Assembly: GCA_032821775.1 (NCBI GenBank)
Contig: JAVLRN010000001.1
Location: forward strand, 3,596,001-3,660,000
Length of the DNA stretch: 64,000 nt
From: Sanguinoderma infundibulare
Lineage: Eukaryota; Basidiomycota; Agaricomycetes; Polyporales; Polyporaceae
Reading direction: 5' to 3'
Shown here: positions 20,330-33,970 of the stretch, piece by piece
Layout: every line of letters begins with the position of its first letter
Numbering within the stretch: position 1 is the first letter of the stretch
The notes under the pieces: model-generated
What the model saw: only the letters and a program-made list of their open reading frames with translations
Told to the model about the DNA's origin: nothing
Database searches by the model: none
Made by a program: the position numbers and the translations under genes

Positions 20330-22584
20330 ATGAACGGCGCCCAGTCCGCGAGACACGGCAGGCCCACCGCTGCCGGCCCCACCCCGCCTGCACCCGCTGC
20401 CGCGCCGCCCGTGCCCCCGAACTCGGCGGCGAGCACGAATGCGAGCACGAACACGAACGCCGCACCCACGCCCGCGTCCGCGCCCACACCGGCGCGGCAG
20501 ACGAACGGGACGGGCGTGAACGGGACGCATCCGTCGCCCTCGCCCGCGCAGAAGGGGAAGAAGAAGGCCGCGGAGCAGCCGGTGGACCCGTCGCAGATGT
20601 ACGAGACGTTGAAGAACCGGATCGCGGCGCTCGAGGAGGAGGAGGTGCACGAGGAAGAGGAGGAGCGGCGGTTCGGTGAGTGGCATGTGCGAGCTCGTTT
20701 TGCGCCCCTTGTCGCCGTTTGGCGGGGTGGGGGTTTGGCGGTGGTCACTGACGCAGGAATTGTGGAATCGACTGGCAATGACAGCGGAGGAGGCGCAGAA
20801 CAGCGTGTCGGGGATGACGGAGACGGCGATACATGCGAAGTACATTGAACTGGTGCGTGCACCCCTGCCCCTGGAGGTGGAGGCGGGAGATGAACTATTC
20901 GACGCCACATCTTGTGCGTAGTTTGCAGAGTTTAAGAGGTTGGAACGGGATCACGCGAAGGAGAAGCAGAAGTTGGTGAAGGACAAGGATGCAGGTGCGT
21001 CTCCTTCCCCGCGTTCTCTGTACTGATGGACTACTTAACCTCGTACGATTGATAGCCAAGGGTCAGTTGACGAAGGCGAACCAAACCAAGACCAAGATGG
21101 AGAACCTTGCTCGAGAACTGCAGAAAGTGCGTGCTGAGCATCGTGCATCTTGATTTTGATTTTGACTGTTCCGTCAGGACAACAAGAAGCTACGGGTTGG
21201 TCAAACTTGCCTCGTAGGCTCCGCTCAGGTTCTCATAAATATGGCATACAGGAAGACAGCAAACGACTAGCAACATGCGTGGAGGAGGCGCAGGAAGAGG
21301 TACGTCTCACACCCCTCGTATCCTCTCCCCTCGCCGTACCCAATAGAAAGTCCTCCCCCGGCATTGAAAGATCATGCAAATGAAGACCGACATGGCAAAG
21401 CGCGCGGAGCGGGCCAAGATCCAGGAGACCAAGTACCGCGAGATGCCCGACATCGTCGTGCGCGTCGTCTGCAAATACCGTGCCGAGCTCTACTTCAAGA
21501 TCTCGCGCAAGACGAAGCTCGCTCGGCTCTTCAACGCCTGGACGGAGCGCATGGAGACCAACGTCGCGTCCTCGACCTCGGGCAAGAAGGGCGTGAGCCC
21601 GCTTGTTAACGGCACGATCGTCGGGAGCACGAGCGGGCCGATGAGCGGGACTGCGGGCGCGAACGCGATGCAGTTCATCTTCTCGCATGGCGGGCGAACG
21701 CTCGAGCCCGACCAGACGCCCGAGGAGGCCGGCATCGAGGACGGGGACGTCATCTTGGCGGTGGAGATGATGGACCTGACGGAGGGGGCTGGGACGGAGG
21801 AGCTGGACGACGGGCCTCAGCCTGTGAGGCAGAAGCTGAGGAAGGAGTGGGTGGACGACCCAACAGAGTGCGTGGTTTTTGCAGCCAACCTCTTCTCTCT
21901 TGCAGAAGATACTCAATATTTTTGGCAGAGCACGGAAGACCCTTCAAAATATCTTCGATGGAGTGTGGGTGCAACATTCCTGACTGTTGTTCTCCCCGGC
22001 GGTCCGACTGACTGCTGCCATTTCCGACTTAGCGTCCGCGAGCGGCTGAAGGAGGTCCTGCGACAGTACGAGCTCCGAGAACGACACTTTGAGTGCGTCG
22101 TGCGCTCGAAGGAGCTCGAGGTCCTGCTCTCGCGCGCACGTGCGGCAGAACAGAAGCAGCTCGCCGACGCCGAAAAGGGTCGAGGGGACAAAATGGAGGA
22201 TGAGGTGCGTCCCTTCCCGTTTCCCCAGCACCTTCCTGGGGAGGGCCGCTTAACTGACATTCCCATCTATCCCCCCGAGCGCAGACCAAGCAGCTACGAA
22301 AGGAGCTGGACGACGCGACAGAGCAGCAAACCATACTCATCAACAAGCTCCTGTCGTGTTGTCACGAGGTGCGTCGCATACGGCCATCTGGCCTGATCGC
22401 ACAACGCGGTTGCTAACCACAATCGCCCCTCGAGCAGCCCGACAGCGAACGAACGCGACAGTTCCTCCAGTCACTACACGGGGCGCTGCACAAGCAAGAT
22501 GTGCACAAGCAAGACGGTCCTGCGGAGGGGCAGAATCAGAAGGCGAATAACAATAACGCCAGTCGCAAGGCGGATGGCTCGTGA
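20330..22584 (+). CDS. taxilin-family coiled-coil protein with an internal SUMO-like (Rad60-SLD type) domain
   Basis: N-terminus is Pro/Ala/Asn-rich, then QMYETLKNRIAALEEEE and a long coiled coil. The taxilin block includes YIELFAEFKRLERDHAKEK, MENLARELQKDNKKLREDSK, and later RERLKEVLRQYELRERHFE and VRSKELEVLLSRARAAEQK. Taxilins bind syntaxins and act in vesicle traffic. Unusually, one exon (21374-21870) continues from the coiled coil straight into a ubiquitin-like fold: PDIVVRVVCKYRAELYFKI, TKLARLFNAWTERM, then MQFIFSHGGRTL, TPEEAGIEDGDVILAVEMMD. It lacks a C-terminal Gly-Gly, so it cannot be a processed modifier. The coiled coil then resumes (KTLQNIFDGVVRERLKEV). The C-terminus reads INKLLSCCHE-PDSERTRQFLQSL and the stop is at 22582-22584. 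About nine introns; the frame is consistent throughout. Confidence 0.78.
21445..21780 (+). other. SUMO-like domain coding segment within the taxilin gene
   Basis: About 110 codons matching the Rad60-SLD/SUMO pattern: beta strand VVRVV, strand AELYFKISRKTKLARLF, helix NAWTERM, a Ser/Gly-rich insertion of about 35 residues, strand MQFIFSHGGRTLEPD, TPEEAGIEDGDVILAVEMM. The segment lies inside a single exon with taxilin coiled coil on its left, so the fusion is not a gene-model artefact on that side. Confidence 0.7.
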
Positions 22585-22913
22585 CAGTGACCTGGGCAGG
22601 TGTGCGGGGGCCAGTCCAGGTCTTTACGTGTAGACTGTACCTCGTTGCACGCTCAGCACACGTCGTCCTGATTTTCGAGATCCCGAGCTTTACTGCATGC
22701 GCTGAGCGGCCGGCCATCGATATCGGCGGGATGCACGCGAATTCCGGCGAGATGAAAGGTGAGAGAGATGTTCCTGTTATTCTTGCAGCTCGTGCCGAAA
22801 GGAAGGCTACAACAACATAGTCCACGGATGATGACACCACGACGACGATATACGGTGATAGTACACAATCTATGCTTCTTGCTTGCGGGTATTATTTACG
22901 TGTGTTGCGGGTT

Positions 22914-24460
22914 TTACGCCAGGGCATCCAACTCCTCCAAGGAACCCACGATGCCTGACTTCGTGAACTTCTTCCCCTTCACGGATTCGAGGCCTTCTCC
23001 AGCGTACGTAACGAGTGGCGAGAGTTCAATTTCGACGCCCTCCTCCACCGTCGCCCCCGCTGCCTCGAGGAAACGTTTGTGCTGGGCGAGCAGGTCGCGG
23101 CGGCTCGTCCCGGGGTCGTCCGAGCCCGTGCCAGGCGCGTTCTTGAGCGGGCTGAACTCCGAGGCGCGCGCGACCTCGAGGACGGCGAAGTGGCGGGTGA
23201 ACGGGAAGACGTCAAAGACGAACATCTCGAGCTTCATGCCGTTCGGCGTGGCGGGCTTGACGGCGGCGCCCGAGGCGAGGTCGACGTGGGGGATCTTCTT
23301 GCGCGCGATGTGGAACGCGAGCTCGTCCTCGAAGGCGTCGACGGAGCGGAGGAAGGCGGACGTGTAGAAGTGGTTCACGATGTTCGCCGCGCGGAAGGCG
23401 AGCGCGCCCGAGGGCGTGCGGCGCTCGGCCTGCTCCTGGGAGATCTCCGAGTACTCGACGACGGAGAACTTGTCGCCGCGGCGGCCGACGACGCCGACGG
23501 ACTCGGTGGGGTAGGCTTTGGGGACGACCTTGGCGGCGCAGTCTGCCTGCTTCTGGATGCAGTATCCGAGGAAGACGGGGTCGGCGATTTTGACGAGGCA
23601 GTTGTCGACGCAGTAGGCGTGCACGTAGAGGACCTTGCGCTTGTCGAGGTCGGAAAGGACGGTGTGCGATTTGTCTGAGGGCGAGAGAGGTTGGCGGAGA
23701 GCGGCGTAGAGGCCGCCATTACCGTCGGGGGAGACCGCGACGCGCGAACGCGTCTCGAGTAACACCTTGCCCTCCATGGTGAGGCATGGGAGGGTGCCTG
23801 TATGCCGTCAGAACGGCCGATGAGATGGCGCATATAACCAGCGAAATCAAGATGGCGCGACGCACCCTGCTCGAAGAAGGTCACGTTCTTTGCATCGAGG
23901 CCGAAGTAGGCATTCTTCTTGAAAAACGCCTCGGTCTCTGCACGCGTCGGACCGCTGGTCATGACATACCACGGGATCACAACAGAGCCCGCGGGCTTGC
24001 CTGCAGCCTGGGCGGCGATCGTCTGCAGACGGGCGATGCGCTCCGCCTGGTATTGGAAGAGCGACTTGTGCGAGGGCAGGCCGATGTCGTAGCAGCCCTT
24101 GGGCGCGCTGCTGCCCAGCCGCGTCCCCTGACCTCCCGCCATGAGCAAGACACCGACCTCGCCGCGCGCGATGGCCTGGAGGCCGGTTGCGCGCCATTCC
24201 TTCTCCCTCTCCGGCACGCCGATCACGGAACCCGCGGCATCGTCGGGGAGGGGCTCGATGGATTCCTTGCCCGCGCTCTCCTTGAGTTCCTTCTCGGCGG
24301 AGACAGCCTTGTTGTAGATGCGGTTGACGCGCTCGATGTCGAGGGCCTCGAGCTGGGTCCGGAGATCCTCGCGTTCGGACTCGGAGAGGGTGTCCCAGAA
24401 CGTGAGGAGGTGGCCCTGGCCTGCAGATTCGTAGCGTTGGCGGAGGTTATCGATGGTCAT
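22914..24460 (-). CDS. UAP1: UDP-N-acetylglucosamine pyrophosphorylase
   Basis: Cytosolic enzyme making UDP-GlcNAc from GlcNAc-1-phosphate and UTP, the last step before chitin, N-glycan and GPI synthesis. Two exons. Exon 1 (start 24460, MTIDNLRQRYESAGQGHLL) carries the nucleotide-binding loop LLMAGGQGTRLGSSAPKGCYDIGLPSHKSLF and VIPWYVMTSGPT. A roughly 70-bp intron (GTGCGT...ATACAG) splits the Gly codon of FFEQG-TLPCL. Exon 2 carries SPDGNGGLYAAL, YVHAYCVDNCLVKIADP, GVVGRRGDKFSVVEYSEI, NIVNHFY and KLEMFVFDVFPF. The end is IVGSLEELDALA, with the stop at 22914. All expected motifs are present and the length (about 490 aa) is normal. Confidence 0.95.
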
Positions 24461-26040
24461 GGCCGTCAGCGGAGAAAGGGGTATTACGCAGGCAGAGGGC
24501 GGTGGACAAGATGGAGGCGTCAGGCAAAGTCGTGGTCGTCGATGGGATGAACGTGGGTGGAGAGAGGGTGCTACTTATCCACGCCGGACGCGTCTGGATG
24601 AGTAGATCGCATCCTGCTCGCGATCGGAAGTCGCCGTCGACGACGGCGTGTACAGCGTCATCGCTGTGCTCTCGGCGGTGCGCGCTATTGCTGTCCTCTT
24701 CTTCACCATCCCCACCGCACTGACCGCGTTTGGGGCGAGATTCAGCCATCCTTGTACGTCACCTCGACCCACACCTGCCGTGGCCGCCTGGAATTCGGGC
24801 TGGGGACGCCGCGACTTCCGCTCGGAAGCCTTTTCGCCTTCTTGAACTGCAACCATCATCATCATCTCCTTGGCCGATTCCTGGTGGACGGTATACACTG
24901 GTCGATGCCTTGACCCGATCGGCCCTAGTGCGTCCTGAAAGGCGGGAGCGGGAAGCCTGGGACGGGTGAAGGGGAACGATTGCTCAAGGGACAAAGAGAA
25001 GGCTCGCGGTCGCGGGACCAGATGCCCTCTGCTTCACTTTTTTCACTTCCGGCGCCGCTGCTGATACGACTCGTTCTCGTACCTGACTTCCCTGTTTCGC
25101 ATGCAGTCCCACATGCATTGCGTCGCTCTGACCATCTGAACGAATACTTACGGGCGTACACTTCCATGCATGCACCTCCTCCTCGGAGCGTACTACATAG
25201 TAAGCACAGCAACGACGCGTATGCTGACTTACATCGTCGTTCCTATCCTTTCTGCGTAGATGAAATCAACTCTAAGTAGCGGAAATGGGTCGCCTTCGGG
25301 CTTAACCATGGTCGACATGATCCACCAAAGTAAGTTTCCTTCTAGTGACCAGCCTGGCACGCACTGGCAGGTACCCCCTTCTCTCCACCGCATAAATAGA
25401 TCTTCTGACGCAACGTCTGACATAGAGACCGCCCGCTGCCGATATGCCGGACGAACGAACAGGCTAAAGAAACGAGGGCAGTCTCCCGCAGCGTCTACTC
25501 CCGGTCAGCTGCGCATCCAACTGCGGGCGCCAATGTCGCTTCCACACGCGACGCGGCTTCAAGCACTCCCCCCATCGTCTTCTCATCAGCCACCGTGCTG
25601 TTCAGGTACAGCAGAAGCCGTTCTTGGTCACAAGCACCATTCCAAGTCATATTCTCGTGCAGAGGATCCCGGAATGTTCGGCCTGAACGAGCAAATTTTG
25701 ACATGATCGGGCCAGCTACCCCAGCTTGAACAACGATCGGAAACTATAATCATCCTCGTTAAGCGAACTTGAATGTCCAGAATAGGCTGTTTGCAAGCTT
25801 GTGGTCAAGCGAGTCCAGCGGGTCTGGTGCGGACACGTGGTATACAAGTCATTCGGAACCATCTCCCCGGGAGATGCATATGATGGCAAGAAGCAGTTGC
25901 ATTCATGCTACCGTCACTCGCTGCCGCCGCAAGAACCTGTGTATGTATATAAATGCCGTCCCCGTTTCATGTCTTCCCGCGCCCATCCTCCATCTTTGCC
26001 TCTCCTGTGCGCTTGTGTGGGTCTGCAGGCCGTGACGACG
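24461..26040. other. 1.6-kb intergenic region between divergent UAP1 and glucanase genes
   Basis: No gene supported. Both flanking genes point away from it, so it holds two promoters. Open frames up to 139 codons on the minus strand (24575-24994) are low-complexity and have no domain. A TATA-like run (TGTATATAAATGCC, about 25940) lies roughly 95 bp before the glucanase ATG and may be its core promoter. Confidence 0.45.
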
Positions 26041-27812
<1,772 letters not shown>

Positions 27813-28965
27813 GTTGGGGCGGATGCACGGTTTGATGGCGGGGATGAGGTACAGGTGTAGTATATACCCTGGATGTGTTTCTTGGTGTGACGGCGAGGGT
27901 GGTGCTGGGCTGATGGTTTGGGGGGATGTGGCTGGTGGGATACCCTCCGCCTTCGGCGACCGCTGCTTGTAATGGAGTAATCCACGTGTTCTTTGTAAAA
28001 CGACCTGGGGTCTGGTGTTTACCACGTCGATCACTTATATAGTCACCACGCACTTACTGCACATATACATTCGTTCACTCATCACCTGGTGCACCGCGCG
28101 TTCAGTCGCCAAATTGACAGCCTGGGTCATATTACGCAGAGCTGGAGCTGTATCGAGTGGAGGAGGTGTGTTTGGAATTCCACAACAAGGAAAACTACGC
28201 TCCGTCCGTAAGCTGGGTTTTCTCCTGTAGCGTTCAATCGGCTGGTGTTGACGCAATCACTCTCGTCGCTGGTGATTGGTGTCTGTGTGAACGCTGAAAA
28301 GCATGAGCGTTTGGCAGTCATGGCAGCATCCAACCTCACTCGAAAATCCTGCTCACGCCGGGAACAGCTTAGATATAGCACCGTGAGCAACTAGGGTTGG
28401 CGGAGTACACCTTGCACAGGCGATGTTGTCACGCCGGTGAGCACTGAGCTTCACCGGCGTGCTAGACACGGACTTGGAGGTACTCGGAAGACGGTGTATT
28501 ATGAGCGCAGCTGGGGATGTGATTGACCTACCTAACTGGACTTCAAAGGACAGGACGGCGTCTCTTCTGGCACTCCACCACATCGATCAGGTTCACCACT
28601 TGGGATGATACCTAGTACTTAATTGGTTTCGTACTGATTTCGGGGTTCTATTCATATGTGTGAGCGAGCCAATATCACACCGTATACAGCGGGCATGTGT
28701 GCGGTATATGCTGTGATTCTTTTTACAGATGAGGACGCTTAGGCAGAGCACGCTACTACTAGTAGGGTATACAGTGAGCGAGTGAGTGCTACGGACGATA
28801 GCGAGAGAGTCCGGAGGAAATGAGACACAAGAGCTCGAGCCGAGTATCTAGAGGTCGAATCTAGAGGCCGAACGGAGGCCAAGGCGATGATGTGTGTGAG
28901 GGGGACATATGATGGATCGGAGACGACTCGGAGAAGACTAGAAACGCTGGTAAGCCCCGCTCCCC
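27813..28965. other. 1.15-kb convergent intergenic region, nothing recognised
   Basis: It lies between the 3' ends of the glucanase (+) and the zinc-cluster gene (-). It contains only short frames without domain features, plus a perfect repeat of a TCTAGAGG-type octamer pair near 28848-28868. Confidence 0.4.
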
Positions 28966-30081
28966 TCAAGCCCAGTGGGACAGTCCGCGATGATCACCAA
29001 CCGCAGTCTGAGACACGGCGTGAGCGAAGAGGGTCGCGTGGCCCTGGTCGTTGTAGCCCCAGCTGGAGAACTGGTCGGTGGCGTTGGCCACGGAGAGCGG
29101 CTGCAGGGATGCCCAGAAGTTGTCGTGGACGGCATAGGTCGGTGCAGAGGCTGGGCCATCTGGTGGGTTGTCAAAGTCGCCTGCTGTCACGGAGCTGCCG
29201 GAGGGGGAGCTGTGGCTTGCAACGTCAGTGATCTCTTGGGTATCGTCGACGTACGACGCGCCCCCGGCGATGTGGATCGTAGTCGGGAACGGTTCGTCTA
29301 AAGACAACTCTCGATCAAACGCCCAGAAAAGGCTGTCATACGTAGAACGTACCTTTCGGGGTCGTAGGCGACTCGACTGACACTTGAGTTGCTGAGACAG
29401 TCATGGTCGTCGTCGCGGTCTGTCGCACGGTGCGCCGCTTCCGCGGCTTGCGCTCAGCGCTCACGCACGAATGCTCGAGCCCGTTCTTGATGCAGCGCGC
29501 GCACGGTCGGCCCTCGTCGCACCTCTTGTTCGCCATCCGGCAATTCGTGCACTACATCCATAAGTCATCCGAGGTCAAAGGGAGGATTTCGCGCGGAGGA
29601 GACACACAGCTATCTTCACACCGCGCGTCTTGCGCTGCGCTGCCGCTGTCGCCATGTTGATGGGGCTGCTCCTCGTGGGCTCTTGCGGGCTTAGAGAGGG
29701 ACTTGCGGGGGACATCGCGCTGGGGGCAAAGAGAGCTGTTTCCGGTGAGCACGGGACTATCGCAGGACGATGACGTCAGAACATACCGAGTTGTGATCGG
29801 TGGACGAGCGCGGGAACACAAACGTACTCCGGAAAGGGCGACGGGAACGCCCACGGAGCCGAAGGAATGCCCGGTCCCGCGATCGACGCTGCCGCCTGAC
29901 CGAGCAAGATTTGGACGTATGGCCGACACGAATGGCACCATGGCCACCCGCTCACACTCTCGCCGCTACGTTGATGATCGGTGGAGGTGTGTATGCCGTT
30001 TGGGGGCTCGAGATGGTCTGTTGCGGGCGTAGAAGAGAAGAACTGGGCGTCAGACGCCGAAGGATGGAGTGGGGAGTGCAT
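28966..30081 (-). CDS. Zn(II)2Cys6 fungal transcription factor, small
   Basis: GAL4-type zinc cluster spliced from two exons: RGVKIA, a 56-bp intron (GTGTGT...TGTAG), then CTNCRMANKRCDEGRPCARC and EHSC. The Cys spacing is C-x2-C-x6-C-x5-C-x2-C-x8-C, as in the abundant basidiomycete subfamily with RGVKIACTNC. A basic linker RKPRKRR follows. Another intron leads from SPTTPK to DEPFPTTIHIAGG and an acidic, Ser/Asn-rich tail ending DHRGLSHWA with the stop at 28966. The cluster and tail (from MSPASPSLSP at 29715) are firm. Upstream exons reaching ATG 30081 (MHSPLHPSASDAQ) join in frame across an intron of about 108 bp but are less certain. Nuclear; targets unknown. Confidence 0.72.
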
Positions 30082-31416
30082 GATGACGAGGAGGGTGACG
30101 GGGACCTTCGCAAATGGGGTGCGCAACAACGGCGAAGATACATATCGAGCCGTGCGCGGGGAGATGGAGTTTATGAGTGCGCATTGCCCTTGGCGCTTGC
30201 TCAGTCCGAATGACGTCATTTCATCTTGCACCCCGCGCGCACTTGTGCATGGCCATGGCCGATTATTTTAGATTACTTGGATCCCAGTAACTGTTGGAGA
30301 ATGTCCAAGTTAGCTCGGATATACCCACGAACAGCGTTCCACACAGAACACCTCAACGTCAACGGCGACTTTGCACTGTTCTATACGCAGTGGGTTGGAC
30401 AAACCTTATTGAGAGAAGTGATCGGATGGATATCGCGACCAACAACAGGTTGATCCGTTGCCGCGCCGTCCAAGCTTCGCACAAGATGTCATAGGCAAGC
30501 ACAGAGTGCTTAGGCCATGGCGTCAAGACTCTCAGGCCCGTGCCGTACTCAAGGTACCGCCAGCACGGCGTCCACAGCATTCCTGATCATGACGTCACTG
30601 CACAATTTGTAGTGCAGATGGCCAACGCGCACAGCCGGTGCGACACCGAGTTCGTCCCCAGGGTTCGACCGGCAGATACGGACAGTTCGTACAGATGTTG
30701 CGTGGCGGCGATCAGCTCAGGACATGGCGGCGATACGAACGAAATGGAAAAGGCAGGTGGGGGATGACCGCGTGGAGGATTTGAGGCCACACCGCAGACC
30801 TTGCACATGTCCTCTGACTCCAACTTCCAAGGACGGCTGTATAAGGCGGGTCCCAGAGTGTCGGGACTTTCCGCGAGAGTATCAGAATTGGATACAGATA
30901 CCAATGGCGCTGTGGGGTATAGGCTATCTTCTTCCGGTTCGAGTCCGAAGTTGACTAGGTCCCCGCGACGCCGACATTGCAAGGTTACGCCCCAATGATG
31001 AACGAGCAAGCTAGAGCTCTTGGATGACGTCCAAATCGAGAGTCAGCCGATGATACGGTCTAGATTGAGGGACAAGACTGAGGACTGTGCAAGGACGGCG
31101 CATCGTTATCCAAGGAGCTTGTACGGTGGCGCAAGCGGAGGAGGCACTGCGGACATGCATGATAGACATCCGGGAGGAAGCACATGAGGCCGAGGACTTG
31201 TCCGAGTCCGAACTCCGGTGCCTAAACAGATGCACGTTGCATGCCGAATGGGGTGGCCTATAGGGATGTCCGGTAAGAGTATATGGGAAGGCGGTGGGCG
31301 TGGAAGATGTCCAAGATTGAGAGATCCTGAGCCGCCGGCGTGGTGGTTTCGAAGTGCTGTATGTAGACGCCCAGACTGTTCCGTCAGCGATCAGGAGACC
31401 TCTCCGGCCGTCCTCC
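30082..31416. other. 1.3-kb intergenic region between divergent zinc-cluster and UCS genes
   Basis: No gene supported. Open frames up to 189 codons on the minus strand (31011-31580) are antisense to the start of the UCS gene and have no domain. Both neighbours start here, so it should contain two promoters. Confidence 0.45.
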
Positions 31417-33570
31417 ATGTCCTCGTCCTCGTCCTCATCCGACCCTGATCCTGCGTCTGCTATCCTCGATGCCACACTCAAGAAGACACAGGACACGTCT
31501 TGGGTATCCTTCGCTCCCGACGAGCTGTCTGCCCTGATATCCGCATTCTCCCCGCACCGTCCAACATCTGCCCGTACCAAGGGCTATCTCGTCCTCTCCG
31601 CCTTTTGCCAGCGATGCCGTTCCGGGGCAGCAACTCCGGATGAAGGCACCCAGTCGATATGCCGCATCTTCGACACCCCTACCGCGTCGCGAATAGCAGA
31701 CACCGAAGAGCCTGAGGCACTCGCTTGGCTTACATTCCTCTCCGCACTCTTCGACGTCGACCATCTCTCTGCTTCTGCCGTTTTTACGCGCGATGGCACG
31801 CTGGAGGTTGTCATGGACACACTCGACCTCTTTTCCAAGTCGAGATCCATCGATACTTCTGTCGCCCAGCTGCTAGGACGCGCCGCGGCGCACAAGACTT
31901 GTCGAGCCTTGCTCGGCACGGACCACCGGAATTGGCTCGAGTGGAAGTCGCGCCAGGTGGATGATGCGGAGCTGCGTGCCGCCGCTGCGGTCGCTCTGGT
32001 CAAGCTTGGACGAGGGGCGAAGGCGGATGCGGCAGAGGTCGGCGGCACGGCCGATCAAGCTGTCATGGACGACGACGAGCTTGCTGCGCTCATGAAGGGG
32101 CTCGTCGTGGATTCGCGCGAGACGTCTTCGCTCGGCGACGCGATCGAAGGGCTTGCATACATCAGCACCGACCCGGCCGTCAAGGAGACGCTGTCCAACG
32201 ACTCGGCCTTTCTATCGCGACTGTTCACCCTCGTCCCAAAGCGCAAGGGCGCAGCTGCCGACCTCATTGGAGATGCTGCGGCCTCCCCGTTGTACGGCAC
32301 CGTGCTCATCATTGCAAATCTATGTGCATACCGCCCTCGTTTGTCTGCAGAAGAGTCCCAGATCGCTAAGCTCAGGCGGATGGCTAAGACTTCCAAGGGA
32401 CCTGGCCAGTCCCAAGGCGAACAGGAAGAAGAGAACGACCCGCTCGATGATGACGACCATGTCAAGGAGCGCGGGCGTAGGCTGCTCAAGGCAGGCGCCA
32501 TGCAGGCTTTGACCTCGGCTGTACGTGCGACCGACAGTCGCGCCGTCCGCTCCGTGGTCGGGAAAGCTATTCTCAGCCTAGTAGAAGACAAGGAAAACCG
32601 GGGCAAGGTCCTCCAAGCTGGTGGCGCAAAGGCGCTCCAAGCCATCATCCAAGCCATCCTCCCCCCCTCCAAATCCTCCGACTCTAACAGGACACCCCAT
32701 ATGGATAAGGACGACTTTGACCCTATCCAGGCGTTAGCCAAGCTCGCCATCACGGCCGCTCCCGTCCAAGTTTTCGGCCCCAACGAGGGCGCGATCTACG
32801 ACGCGATCCGGCCGTTCGCGCTCATGGTCGCCCACCCCACCGCGTCGCTCCTCCAGCGTTTCGAGGCCATGATGGCGCTCACCAACCTCTCTTCCGTCTC
32901 CGCCGAAGCGGCGACACGCATCGCCCACGCCGACGGGCTGACGAACAAGGTGGAGCTGCTCATGCTCGAGGACCACGCGCTCGTCCGCCGGGCGGCGACG
33001 GAGCTCGTGTGCAACCTCGTCGCGGGCTCGGAGGAGACGTTCGACAAGTGGGGCGGGGACCGCGAGAAGGCGTCGCGGGGGAAGCTGCAGGTGCTCGTCG
33101 CGCTGTGCGACGTGGACGACGGCCCGACACGGCTCGCGGCGTCGGGCGCGCTGGCGACGCTCACGGCGTCCCCGGACGCGTGCGAGAGCTTGGCGGCGCT
33201 CGAGCGCGAGCGACACCGCGTCCTGCCGATTCTGGGGCAGCTGATCGACCCGAGCGTCGTCGTGCGCCCTGCTGCGGACGAGGGCGTCGTCGGGGAGGAT
33301 GAGGAAGATGGGGAGGAGGGTTCGCTGGAGACGGACCCGGGCCTTGTGCACCGCGGGATCGTCTGCGTGCGGAATCTGTTTGTGGGCGTGCAGAGGAGGA
33401 GCAAGCCGGAGCGGATGGAGCTGGCGTCGGAGGCGAATAGGGTGGGTGTCGTGCGCGCACTCGTCGGTGCTGTGAAGGGCTGCGGGCAGAACCCGAGCTC
33501 GCCGATCTTGCGGCCTGCGGCGGAGGCCTTGAAGTGGCTGCTAGAACACGGAGTGGAGATTGCTGTATAA
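31417..33570 (+). CDS. CRO1: UCS-domain myosin chaperone (UNC-45/Cro1/She4/Rng3 family)
   Basis: Armadillo-repeat chaperone that folds and stabilises myosin motor heads. A single long exon encodes 717 aa from ATG 31417 (MSSSSSSSDPDPASAILDATL). An in-frame start at 31354 is possible but adds an atypical leader. Helical-repeat blocks are visible: TKGYLVLSAFCQRCR, LRAAAAVALVKLG, SLGDAIEGLAYISTDPAVKE. The UCS core is LYGTVLIIANLCAYRPRLSAEE, then LLKAGAMQALTSAVR, FEAMMALTNLSSVS, LVRRAATELVCNLVAG and GPTRLAASGALATLT. There is no N-terminal TPR region, as expected in fungi. The next gene downstream, 400 bp away and in the same direction, is a class I myosin, a plausible client. Confidence 0.9.
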   Translation: MSSSSSSSDPDPASAILDATLKKTQDTSWVSFAPDELSALISAFSPHRPTSARTKGYLVLSAFCQRCRSGAATPDEGTQSICRIFDTPTASRIADTEEPEALAWLTFLSALFDVDHLSASAVFTRDGTLEVVMDTLDLFSKSRSIDTSVAQLLGRAAAHKTCRALLGTDHRNWLEWKSRQVDDAELRAAAAVALVKLGRGAKADAAEVGGTADQAVMDDDELAALMKGLVVDSRETSSLGDAIEGLAYISTDPAVKETLSNDSAFLSRLFTLVPKRKGAAADLIGDAAASPLYGTVLIIANLCAYRPRLSAEESQIAKLRRMAKTSKGPGQSQGEQEEENDPLDDDDHVKERGRRLLKAGAMQALTSAVRATDSRAVRSVVGKAILSLVEDKENRGKVLQAGGAKALQAIIQAILPPSKSSDSNRTPHMDKDDFDPIQALAKLAITAAPVQVFGPNEGAIYDAIRPFALMVAHPTASLLQRFEAMMALTNLSSVSAEAATRIAHADGLTNKVELLMLEDHALVRRAATELVCNLVAGSEETFDKWGGDREKASRGKLQVLVALCDVDDGPTRLAASGALATLTASPDACESLAALERERHRVLPILGQLIDPSVVVRPAADEGVVGEDEEDGEEGSLETDPGLVHRGIVCVRNLFVGVQRRSKPERMELASEANRVGVVRALVGAVKGCGQNPSSPILRPAAEALKWLLEHGVEIAV

Positions 33571-33970
33571 TTTGACCAGGAGAGTGTGTAGATTACGAGC
33601 TGTGATTTGTAGCAGTACATAACCATGACCATAACATGTACAAGTAGCATGAGATCAAAACGGATGAGGTGGGCAGACGTCCTCGAGGGGTGTAATTAAG
33701 GAAGCGCCCGGGACATCGCGCGCAGTCCGCATTCATTCAGTTAGCACTGATCTGCTTCCTTCCGCCTCATTCTCTTCGCTTGCTTTCCTCTCGTTTTCGA
33801 CCTGCACCTCTATCTGGCGGTCTTGTGTTAAATACCCCCAAAGGCGGCATACCACTTAGACACGCGAATCGCAATCGCAACCGTTACCACAACGCCCTGG
33901 CCTCATTGACTCGGAAGCGTCTTTGCTATCGCCTGTCTCACATCCACACCTCTAATCCCTTCCTTGCATA

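Noticed and set aside
30925..30960. T-arm-like sequence GGTTCGAGTCC suggesting a second tRNA
   Set aside because: No acceptor pairing, D arm or A box upstream.
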